From Galaxea fascicularis (taxonomy: Eukaryota; Cnidaria; Anthozoa; Scleractinia; Euphylliidae), in NCBI GenBank assembly GCA_948470475.1, contig OX419345.1:21509000-21572999 (forward strand): 64,000 bases of DNA. The letters run 5' to 3'. The position numbers and the translations under genes are program-made. The first letter of the stretch is position 1. The number at the start of each line of letters is the position of its first letter. The notes below the pieces were generated by a model, which saw only the letters and a program-made list of their open reading frames with translations, was not told the DNA's origin and searched no databases. Positions 1 to 11,600 of this stretch are shown here, piece after piece.

Positions 1-294
1 CTCATCTTAATCAAATAATACTGAAGTAATAATAACAAAACTGTGCTCTGGCCTTAGCTTCCCATTCCGGCAAGGATGTTAGCTTTTCACAAATCGCCTA
101 TATCTTTTCATCTATCAAGGTATACAAACATAGGCTCTAATAAAGTGTATAAAGATCTAAAGAAGGGACCAGGTATCCAACCAATTTGACCTCTTGTCAG
201 CACCTTGGGATAGAGTGGGCAGTCACTACCATATGCTTCTTAGTCTTTAATTAAGAAGGGAATCTTACGAACTGATGCTAAGGTGAGATCTTAC

Positions 295-3200
295 CATCAC
301 TACTTGGCATGGCCAAGGCCAAAAGACAGGCTACGCCACAAAATGTCATATATGACGAGTAGGTCAAACGACGACCAAACCTGAGAAAGATAAAAGACAG
401 ATCTATTGCTTTCAAAGCTGCTGAAGTAGACCCTCTGGCTCTGTAGCTCAGACAGAGACTCCGAACAAGTAATCAGATGATCATAGATTCGTCTCCTGCT
501 GGGAGAACTCGAAATTCTTTTTTACCGAGTTCTCGCGTGACATGATTAAATCCTATTGGCCGTGTTTTCACGAGCGGTTTTTCAGGTCGCTTAGCGAGTG
601 ATAGCCAGAAATCGCGTGAAAACAGTTGCTTTTCCAACTCGCTTAAAGTTAAGCGAGTCGGCAAATTTCAATAGAATTCTCATTTTAAAATTTAAGCCAC
701 CAAACTAGGTAGCTTGAGCGAGTGGGTAATTAATTTCGGCCAAGGGGGAGTCGCTTGCGGTTGTTTCTTCTTTCACTTTACATTCCTCCAAAGGTTGTTT
801 TCTTCGCCTCATGCTGTTACCGTTCAATTATTTATATTTCATTCAATGATATAGCCAGGGGTTCTCATAATTTCCTTTCATGTGTGAAAGAAGTAAATCA
901 AACTTGCTAAGAGTGAGTAGCTAGGGTAAAAAAACTGACGCAAGTCAGTGGCGTCTGGAGAAACGTCGTGTAAAAGAGCGCTTGTCGAGGTTTTATGCAG
1001 TGACGTAAACAAGTAATAAAGAGACGAAGTGGTGAAAGAGTCAGGAGTACATGTCCATTCAATGATAGTAGATCAAAGCCCTGCGATGCTCACATCTTAC
1101 TTTCATAAATTAGTTCTCGTTTTTCTCACCTTTGTAGGCAGTAACAGCAAAGCAGAGAGGAAGGGAAATCAACCACAAGCAGAATAAAGAAGTTACGGTA
1201 CATATTCCCAGCAAGGTTTCTTACATTGTAGTTGAGCCCATAAAAAATCAGAGCATTCGCACACCTAAAATGAATGAAAAAGGTGGTGATAATCATCGTA
1301 TAATTGTGTCATAATTGAATAATTGTCTCAACTTAAATGATCATTCTGTACAAGACTCAATGCCGCAATAACCATTTCAGATTAAAAACCATGCCGACTT
1401 CTACCGACAATTCGGAGTTCTGCCTGCAAACGAGTAATTCCTCTATCAAATTGTATAACAGTCTGTATGCATAGGTGACATCCTAAAATGGTCCCACGAA
1501 CTAGGGGACAAACTAAGACAAAAAGGCTTCATCAAAATTGAAAGTCTCACCAGTTCAAGAACATGATTAAGCTTCGTTTTCTCAACTTCGGTGTTTTCAC
1601 GGTGTCAAGAACTCCGTATTCCTCATCCGAAGATTTTCTAGCGTCGTTCTTCCTTACTTCCTGGATCACGTGTTTCAGATGTTTGGAGTCTACAGTCACG
1701 TGATTGTATGAGGCATATCTCATCAACACCTCGTGCGCTTCTTCCAGGTGATTATTGGCGATTAGCCACCGAGGGGAGCGTGGAATCCACCTGGAAATTT
1801 TTATGCAAGAAAAGATATCAATCTTGAGTCTACAAGACGGTAGATCTAGAGATCTTGAACTTCGTTGCAGTTTATAAACTTGTGCATAGTATATGAAGAA
1901 TACGCCAATCGGAGTGACAAGAGGCTTCATGTGGTCATCTAGCCCATGATGATGATGACTGCGCAAATTGGCTTTTAGTAGTTATGGAAGATAAATTAAA
2001 GCCCCGACATACTGACTTTTAGGTCAGGTGGAGGGGATGGGCTGGTGGGAATCTCATACATTCTTACGACCTTCCCCTCGTTCACAAACTGATTTGTTTT
2101 AAACTGAATCATTTAGGGGGGTCGCCTAGTATAAAAAACCAAGTAACGTGTAACAAAATACATAAAAGATAATTCAACACCCACATAAAAAATTGGAGAA
2201 TGTTTTAGAATTGATATCAAGGAACCCTTACCACCAAGCCACAAGTGGCAGAAAGCCTGGTAGCGACACGGCCAGCATTAGGTGGCGCCAGTCTGGAATC
2301 AAGTAAGCAAGAAAAGCGAGGACACATCCTCCGACGCTGAGAAATAACATGTTTATGATTCCAATGTAAGATCGATGAGCAGTTACCACCATTTCCACAC
2401 AGTAGACGAACCTGACCAATAAGCAACCAATGGTTCCAGCACCAGCGAAGAAACGAAGCAGGGAGAAAAGTGACAGACAGTCAGCCAAAGCAGATGCAAC
2501 AGCAAAAGAAGCCTATTGATGAAGAAAGCAACATCTTCAGGTGAACGAAAACAAGGGATTCCCAATGCTGTAAAAGTTTGGAGATTTACTGGGCTCTAGG
2601 GACCAGTTGCTGAAGGGCTGAAATAAACAGGTTACTAAAAAGGCTAAACTTAAGAAATTGTACTTACAAGAAATCCAATACTAATGAAGAATGAGGGCTT
2701 CCTTCCAAATTTATCTGAAATGATGCTGAAGGCAATGGCACCAACCAGCAGACCCGCCATATACACAGCCTGTGTCATGGCCTTGAGATGTCCCCGACTG
2801 CAGAGTAGGTTCCACTATAATATATAATATATAATATATAAATTGTTGTTGTTGTTGTAATACTAACATATCCGTGAATTTTCAAGCTACAGCCTTTATT
2901 TCGGTGGAGAGAGTAGTTTTTTTTTACTCCTAATCAATTTCTTTTCCCAGTTTTTTCCTCTTATACTCTGTTCTCCCCATAACTCTGAGACGGCTGACAT
3001 TTCAGACTAGCAATCGACTCTGGCGGCTGCTATCCAACAATTAAAACGTGACGTCACCCTGGTGACATTTGACTGTCAAGTTTGATGGTGACTGGCGACT
3101 TAATTGATGACAATAAATTAACGAAGAAACGTTCTCAAGGCGTAATAATCCACAAAAAAATATTTCTGAAATCTCCTAACTTTGCCTTTCTAGGTGGTGG

Positions 3201-3606
3201 CGTAATTGCCTCGAACTCGACACTGGCTCGATTCGTGACTTGTTGTTGACTTAGAATTGGGATTACGTTGCGTGACAGTGAAATCAACATACACTACCTC
3301 AGAGACAGCACTCGTAAATGGGCCTTGAAATTCGTACTTGTCACAGTTCGAGCAGCATTTCCCTGGAGCACAGGTCTCGTTAGCGGGCATGGAAACGCAG
3401 GAAAAACGGGGCGAGGCGCCATAGAAGACCTGAACAAGGAGTTGAGCGCCGGTGGGAATTGAAATTAAGCAGACAAACGTGTACAGCGCCATCTGATAGC
3501 GACCAAATCCGCCTGTCAGTCTCAAAAGATCATCGAACTCGTAGCCCTGTGGCTTTTTCTCCCTCTCTTTCTTGTTTAACTCCTGGGAATTTTCTTTACC
3601 GTCCAT
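295..3606 (-). CDS. SLC22-family organic ion transporter-like protein, 3' partial
   Basis: A 12-TM major facilitator of the SLC22 type, expected to move organic ions across the plasma membrane. Six exons join in frame: 3298-3606 (ATG at 3606), 2668-2814, 2232-2512, 1551-1790, 1130-1264 and 295-380. Each has a GT donor and AG acceptor, and the phases 0,0,2,2,2,1 match the two transporter genes further right. Seen in the protein: a charged N-terminus, TM1, a Cys-rich extracellular loop (CAPGKCCSNC), WNLLCSRGHLKAMTQAVYMA and the MFS loop SDKFGRKP in exon 2, TM helices in exon 3, RSPRWL in exon 4, and RFGRR opening exon 6. The equivalents of exons 8-11 of the gene at 29632 (from the ELYPT region to the C-terminus) are not in the first 295 bases, so the gene runs off the left edge. 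The substrate cannot be read from sequence. No disruption is seen. Confidence 0.9.
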
Positions 3607-4998
3607 CTCAAGCCTTCTTTACTCGACTACTAACCGAGAGCGGAATGTGGAGCTGATTGAATCTTAGTGACGTGTGAAGTAATTAGACCAAACTATTGAT
3701 ATTCACCCAAGCGTTAAAGTTTGCCCAAGTCTTATGTCACGGCCTCCCTCTAAACCATTTCCAAAAAAAAAAAGAAAAAAAACAACGAAAACATGGATGA
3801 ATTCCAAGACAGTTGTCATGTAATTTTCGAAATTATATGTCAGGCATCACGCAGGGGGAGGGGCCGGGAGTAAGGGGGCAGAGCCCCCCACTTTTGTGGA
3901 GAAAATGATAAATTTACTAAAATACACTTCCAAAAATAAAAAAAGTAGTTTCACGGGATTTAAGTGATTGGTTACAGCTGGCCGACCTTACGGGAAAAAT
4001 CCAAATTTATGACTGTTTCTGTAACCATTTTTAGAATCAGCCCCCTCCCCTCAATTAAAGAGGCAGGTGGGGGCTCGCACTTTAAAAACTGCTCCGCGGG
4101 CTCTGTATGTACATGACCCATGAAATAAAACCAGCTTTGGAATCAAAGACCATCAAACGGATACGGTTTCCTTGCCTAATTAAAAGAGATGCCTTTGGAA
4201 GGGATCTGTGCGGTTTTGTTCACAACTGTACAATTTGACCAATAATTTTTACAAACATGAAAATTTTCCCTCCACTTCACAATAGATAAACACGCAAAGT
4301 ATAAATAGAAATATAAGTTTATTAAGGTAGGGCCTGGCAAGAACAAGAAAAAGAAAAAGAACCTGAAAACTAAAATATTAAAATGACAGAAAGAAAGAAA
4401 AGTAAGAGGAACCCTGAACTGGGTTGATTCAGAGGCCTCCCCAGTTACTCCGCAAAATATACTACTCCTGTCTACCCATAAATACACCGGCCTAGGGACC
4501 CAGGCAGTGTTGTGTCTCACGCGGAATCACATCCTTGTCTTTTTCAAACTGGACGAACTAATAAATTGTAGCGGAACTGACCCATCACTGACGCTTATAT
4601 ACTTCTTTTGTTATTGTTCAAAGTGACACTAGAAATGGATCCGTTAACCTATTATCCTGTTATCCTTTAATCTATTATCCTTTATCCTATTATCCTTTAT
4701 CCTATTATCGTTTATCCTATTATCCTTTATCCTATTATCCTATTATCCTATTATCTTTGACGGCACTGCAAGGAGATAGGGGCTTCAACTAACAGCGATA
4801 CAAAATCGCCTGCGACCGATCGGGCGGTTTCAGGTGGTCGCAGGGTGCTATAACTCAAATGAAATTTGGATTGATTGTCCACATAAACTGTATATAACAT
4901 ACCCGTGCAAGGAAAGAACAGTGGCATCGAAACAAAGTAATTGTCTAGAAAAGAGAAGGCAATTCAACAGTCTTATTTGATCGCCTCGACAAGATATG
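3607..4998. other. Intergenic spacer between transporter and matrix-protein genes
   Basis: This holds the presumed upstream region of the minus-strand transporter (3' to 3606 on the plus strand) and the 3' flank of the minus-strand matrix-protein gene (stop at 4999). A G-rich stretch near 3850-3890, an A-rich run at 3768-3785 and a minisatellite at 4647-4757 are visible. I see no convincing coding segment. Confidence 0.6.
4647..4757. repeat. TATCC-based minisatellite
   Basis: Irregular tandem copies of CCTATTATCC and CCTTTATCCTATTAT run for about 110 bp. The array lies just downstream of the matrix-protein stop codon on the plus-strand map and has no coding potential. Confidence 0.8.
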
Positions 4999-5642
4999 CT
5001 ATCGATCTTGTTCATACGGTTTACAATTGTCTTTTGCATCATTTATCTGCTCTGACGTCAGAGGTACATTATACACTTGCAAGCATGATATACGACCTCG
5101 GAAATTTCTTTTATCGCCTTCTCGAGCACCCATCCTTATAGTGTAGTTGGTTGCCAGTTCAATATGACCTAAGTTTTTGGAGTCTTCAAATTTTCCATTA
5201 ACCCACAAACCAGCTCTACCAGTTGTGTTATCGTAAGTCGCGCCCACAAAATTCCACCGATTTGGAACAACTTTGGTGCTTTGCAAAGGTTGACTCAATT
5301 CGTGATGCCCTCTCTCCACAAAGTGAGCAAGTAACTTCCTCGACTGAGCTAGCCAAAGATTTGCTCCCCATCCGTCTCTTTTAAAGTTGAATATAGGTCC
5401 TTCTTTTTCTGGGAATATCCACGCCAAAATTGTCAGAGAGTCCTTTGTATCCAATTTACCATCATTAGGAAATTCGATGTAGCTTTCTGGTGTTCCAAGA
5501 AATGAGAATGAGCCACCTTCAAAGTCGTCAGGCCCTACAGCTGGAATCACGTGGTTAGTTTCTCCTGGTGGATTTCCTCCAATCACGTCTCTTGCCTTGT
5601 ATCTGGCGTTCAGTGGAAACAGAGCCACCGGGCGAACATTGG
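4999..5642 (-). CDS. Matrix protein terminal exon: LamG/pentraxin-like domain and stop
   Basis: A 644-nt exon entered in phase 1. It encodes a concanavalin A-like LamG fold: VALFPLNARYKARDV at the start, SYIEFPNDGKLDTKDSLTI, LAWIFPEKEGPIFNF, RWNFVGATYDNTTGRAGLW, and GRISCLQVYNVPLTSEQI near the end. Such domains bind carbohydrate or proteins outside the cell. The frame stops at 4999-5001 after a short polar tail (NCKPYEQDR). I saw no canonical AATAAA on the minus strand immediately downstream. Confidence 0.85.
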
Positions 5643-8600
5643 CTGCAGAACGAAAATTTAAAGGTTTTCACGACTGTTGAAATACCAGTATAGTTACATT
5701 AATTTGGGAGTTTGAACAGCTCTGAGTTATGCAAGTTCAAACTTTAAAGCGAGAGTTGGCTTAAAGGAAACTGCTACACAATTCAATTCCTCATCACTAC
5801 AACCGCGTAAAAGCTTATGAAAGACTAGGGATGGATTCTGTTACTTAAACTGGTTTAGATTGCTTGTTTTGTATCTTGGCCATAATATGAGAAGAGACTA
5901 ATAATGAGTTTTTTTCCCGTATCGAAAGCGCAAAACTTGTCAAATTTCTCGTTAAAAATCATTTGACCAACTAAAGATAAGGGAATAGACATAACTTATT
6001 AACTGTTTAAGATCACAACTTGCTCATATTTATATCATTTTCACTCAGAGATCCGATGTTTTTCTTTCCTGCGTCTCAACCACAGATTCATACCTTTGCA
6101 GACTCGGCCTTTTATCGTCTTAACAACCAGACCCATCTGGGAAACATCCGCTGTGGACACATGACTACCATCCGGGTCTGTGGCTATTTCATCAAGTTCT
6201 TTTAGGTCAAACTCATTCCCCACTCCAACACAAAAGACAGTAACACCAGCATCTCTGAGCGCCTTTGAAGGACGTAACACATCTCCAGTTGACTTCCCTG
6301 ACGTCACCACAATCAAAATACGAGGCACGTTTGGTCTGGAAGTCGAATCAAAAATTTTGCTTTTTACAAGTTCAAGACCAGATCCAATGTCGGTGACACC
6401 ACCTGTGTATTTTATGTCATCAATCGCGTTTTCTACACTTTTCTGGTCGAAATATGTCTTGAAATTGAGAACCACCTGAGAATTGGTGGAGAATACCACG
6501 AACCCAATGTGCGATTCCAGTTGGTTGATGACAAACATACTACAAATCGCTTTGACAAATTCCAAACTTGTTTTGAAGTTTTGTTGTCCTTTTGAATCTT
6601 TGTTACCAGAAGCATCAACGAGAAATGCCAGATCAACCTTGTCCCTACACACCCCAACACCTGTGGATAGTAAAGAGCCTCATTTTTAAGTGTGCACTAC
6701 CATCTCTTGCTTAGTGTCGCAAAATCAAAATTGTGGTAACTTGCGTCGCAGTTGTTTTCGAAAACGCGCGAGGCAGGAGAACAGTAAGCATCAAATTGAG
6801 TGATAAACACTTGGATGGGGAGTTTAGGGAAAGAATGCCCCATTTTAAATTTGCTTCTTCTCCCCAAATTTCTTGGTCCGCTTTCTACCTCGCACTGGAA
6901 AGACGACGACTGCTAAGTAATCTACAGGTAATTCTAAGGAAAAAAAAAGCCCAAGAAAAACCAGAAAGGCTTTTGGGCTATACATAAAACAGGTACTAGA
7001 TCAGAAAAACTGCTTTCATTAATCCTAAATCTATTAATCCTTTCTTTTCGAACCTATTACGCGATCAGCCCAAGCGGGCTGCATAAGAGCATCATAGTCT
7101 AAAGCCCATCTTTTTCAGTGACTACACTACCGATAATGTTATTGGTTTTAACATGTGGGGGTAACCATCCACCTACTCAATCGCAAACCAAAGACATCCT
7201 CTCGCGACCATTCTCCTACGATATACTTGTCTCATGCACGTAGACTATATATATTGTCCATAGAGGTGATGCTCACCTAGAAGCCCCTCAGAAAACAGAT
7301 TCTCCTTTACAAGCTGATCACTATTCTTTGCTACAGTGATTGTTTCACCGTCTCGTTGGGTGCTGGACTCCTTGCCCAGTTTACCGCCAAAGATGATTTT
7401 CTTCATTCTCATCACCTTTTGAGCTCTTGATGTACTTGACCTTTCCGAACGTCCTTGAATGGGAATTATTTTGGAAGATGACGAACTGCCACCACTCGTA
7501 GGGGAAATCCCAGGTGACGTGGAGTTGCTACCACTTCCTTCCTTGATCGTAATTTTGGAGGAACCACTACTTCCACCTTCCCCTACGATCGCACCACGTC
7601 CGGTGGCGGAAGAGCCTGCGCTCGAAGTGCTACCCTCTCCACTCTTGATTGTTATGACTGAAGAAGAACTTTTCCCTGAAGTGGAACTGTCACCATCACC
7701 TCCCTTCATCAGTGTAGCTTGGGAGGAACTGCCGCTTCCAGTTCCTTCTTCTCCGATGATTGAACCACCCCCGGTAGCTCCTGAACCTTTGATTACAATA
7801 CCTATACTGCCTCTTGCACCCACAACTCCACTAGCTGTAATCCCTCCTAAATGATTTGAGTAGTATATCTTTATTAGAATTAAGCCCCGTTTTGACCTAG
7901 GTACGGCCTAGGTGTTTAGGTAAAACTGTCTAGGTGCCTAGGTAAATCATTAACATTCATGAAACTACTTAGGTAAAACTAATAAGTGCCTAGGTTTACT
8001 AAAGAGCGTCACTCTTCTACAATAAGTAGTTTCATAAATGTTAATGATTTACCTAGGCACCTAGGCCGTACCTAGGCCAAAACGGGGCTCAATTCTAATG
8101 AAGATATACTACTGACTTGGAATAAAGCATTTTTGTACATGAGAACTACATCGAAAACATAAACGGTACTGTCCTTGCGCTCTCAAAATGTCCTGCTGTT
8201 TGACTCAAGAATAGACCAAGGGTTTTTACTGTTCTTCATTTTATGGCTATTCAGATTTGCCCTATCCTGACGATACGGAAAATTGCATGCTAGTTTCGTC
8301 TGCACTGTGTAAAAATATTTTGAGCTCCTTTTTGCAACTGAACCTTCCAGCTTTCATCTTAGCTTCTATTGTTTAGCTTCTTTCTTAAGTAACGTTTGCT
8401 GGATTTGTTGCATCACATAGCAAAAATCAAGCAGCACATTACCTGTTGACGTTGGGGTTGTTAGTGATCCGCCACTCTCTGTTGAAAATAAGTTTTACCA
8501 GTGGTCCAGTTAGAGCCTGTTAATCCATGCAAGGTAAGGAGATTCCTAATGCTAACCCTTTGGCTGTCAGTAAATTGAATGCAGAAAGGAGAACAGGAGG

Positions 8601-11600
8601 GCCTCCATCACGACAAAGGATTTTGTTAGTTGATGCATTTTGATTGCACCATGCAGATGTAAGGAAATCAGCCAGTCACCCGGAACTGAGGTCACGCATC
8701 TATACGTAATTGCTCTTTTGTTCTTTGAAATGCTTACTAGAATACAAGCAAAGTTATTTTTCTCGAGTCTAACATTCCTTTGAATGATCGCCGAATGATA
8801 CCGTATCCCTCAAAAACTGTTCAGCTTACCTTTACAAGCAGTTGCCACGATGGTGTCAACAATCGAGTCAAGTGCATCAAACTGAGCTTGTTTCACATGT
8901 TGCGAGTCTGGATCGGTGGCCATCTCTTTCAGCTGTTCCAGGTTATAACCACTGCCGACTCCTACACTAAATACAGTACACCCTGAGTCTCTCAGCTGTT
9001 GCGAAGGTGCTCTAACATCATCCTTTGATCTGCCATCAGTAATGACCACAGCAACGTTGGGGACTCCTGCACGGGCGCTTTTATCAAACAGTTCTGTCTT
9101 GGCTTTTAAAAGCGCTTTTCCAGTTTCGGTTCCACCCCCTGGGTAGCTGATTCCTTCAACCTCAGAAATAATTTCTGACTCGGTGTAATGCTGATCAAAC
9201 CCCGATATAACCTGGAATACGAAAAAACTGTAATTTGATGGCTTTGAAAAGTTATGATGTATGTACCAACCCCCTGATCAGTTATGGAAATGATCAGACA
9301 GACCAATGAATGTCTCCATTTCCTTGTGCAACGATGTTTTGCTTACTCACGCGACTGAAATATGTCGTCCTTTTTGTCCTTTTTACCAAGGTTAAACAGA
9401 TCACGAATAATGAAGAAAGTGGAACAAAGTAGCCGTTTTAATTTAATAGTGAGACCTCTTTAGCTTGTATATTTTGTTCTCCCAATGTAGGTTATGCTCC
9501 CGACCCCCGGGACTTAAGGGGGGAATTTGAAATTTACCAAGTGTTAAAAAACGGCTTTTTACCCCGTCCCCGGGCCCAAGACGTCTGCCAAAACCCCGCA
9601 TAGCGGGGGCATCCGAAACTAATGAAGAAACTCAACACAAATCGGGATAGTTGGTCTACTTGGTGTTAATGTCAAACTTTACCTGTTCTTCGTTTTTTCA
9701 TTAAAACTCCAGCCTCTTTAATAAGCTGCAATCTCCATTTGGGCCGAAAGCTGACCTTCAATATGCTGAATTTACGATGCAAAAGTCCACTTTCATTTAG
9801 ATAAGCCAGAGTTCATGTAAAATCTTGAAAGACAGAGACTCTGTTAAGTCCTTTATGTAATCCCCGCTGCCGCTCCCGCTTTAGGTGATTGCATGCTCCG
9901 CGGCCCCGGTTTTACTGACATTTTGTTAAATCCACCGCTCACCGGGGCCAATGAGCCGTTAAAAGTGCGTTAAATCCTCGCTATCTCCAGGTGGTCGGGG
10001 GGAAGGCGGGGTTTCAATTGACTGATGCATAAATTATGCGTACATATCCACAAGATGGAGCGTTTTCAACGAGGTCACGATTGCCATATTGGTGTACCAA
10101 AACGAAGGAACGGCGGCCATATTGATGTACGCGGCTTCTCCTCTGCGAATTGAACTCTATTTTTATGCAAATGCTTCCTTTTGTTTCACCAATATGGCCT
10201 TCATAAGACGAAATTTGGGAAAAGAAAAGATACAAGCTAAAAAAAAAGGTCTATTCTGACAAATATGTCCCCTTTACTTGTGAAATGGTGCATGCTAAGG
10301 AATTAAGGGTAAAAACACTGATCAGTGATTTAAGAAGAAAACGGAACATTATATATTGTACCCTGAGGTGACCAGAGGTTTACCTCGGTGTAAGAGCCCC
10401 CTGATCATGTTTTCTTTGTTTTGTGAGCTATTGTTTTACCGTACGCTGTTGTTTTCAACCATTTGTGTACTTTTATGTCATTCGCCAGTGTGACAGCCTC
10501 TTACATCGAGGTTGAGCAATGACCAGCCAGTCCTACCTTCGCTTCGTTGTTATAGGTTATGACTCCAACATGAGTTTCCTCTTTGGATACTTCAAATGCT
10601 CGGATTAGCTCTTTGACAAAGCTCAAAACCTTTTTAAAATTTCCTGTTCCCGATTTTTCAATGCTTCCTGAACCATCGATGATGAATCCTATATCAACCT
10701 TCGCCTTGCATTCTATGGTCAAAGAAAATAGTAACTAATTTGTGATTTAACGACGCGAGAATTAGGTTGATGTCCAGCTGGTGGGACGTTACCGAGAAGA
10801 CGAGGTGGCATTGCTATCATGCGCCTTCCATGTCCTGTTCGGTTTTTGAAAATGCTTCCTTCACATGCAAAACTATATCTGTGGCGCAAATTCAACCTCA
10901 TGAGAGGAATGGCAACCAAAAATAGCTACCACTCCATAAACTGAGCTCTTTTTTTTCCAAATGAACCTTCCAATTTTCCTCTTATCTTCTTTTATTAAGC
11001 TTCCTTTCTTCAAGTAACGTTTCTTGGATTTGTTGTATCGTACAAATCAAGTAGCGTATTACCTGTTGGCGTTACAGTTGTTAGTGATCCGCCACACGCT
11101 GTTGAAAACAAGTTTTATCAGTTAGAACCTGTTAATACAAGCACGGCACGGACATTTGTAATGTGCAACCTTCGGCTATTAATACTAAATTTGAAGGCAA
11201 AAATACAAAAACAGAGTGCAAGTTGCAATTGGTTTTGGCTTTGCTTCTCATTGGTTGAGGAAGTGGCGCAAGTTTTGCTGGCCAATCACAGAGCGAAGCA
11301 ATGCAAAACCAACGCAAACTGAACGCAATTACCATTCAACACTAAAACGAATTCCGCTCTAACACATCTACGGTTGCGTGTATCTTACGCACCTTGACAG
11401 CACACCTTGTTGAGTATTGGAAGCACTTGATTTAGTTCATCGTATCCCGCAGTTATCACATGTTTGGAGTCAGGGTCGGTCGCCATGTCCCCTAACTGGT
11501 CTCTCTGTAGTTCTTTTCCTAATCCCAAACAGAAGATTGTTACTCCCATGTCTCTCAGTTTCTTAGAGGGTTCTTGTACATCGTCCTATGAACGGTATGA

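Noticed and set aside
473..664. A 63-codon minus-strand frame left of the first transporter exons
   Set aside because: It lies in the intron between two confirmed transporter exons (295-380 and 1130-1264), has no splice support and no recognised family.
7459..7854. A 131-codon plus-strand frame rich in Pro, Leu and Glu
   Set aside because: Antisense shadow of the Gly/Ser-rich exon, which has matching splice sites and phases on the minus strand.
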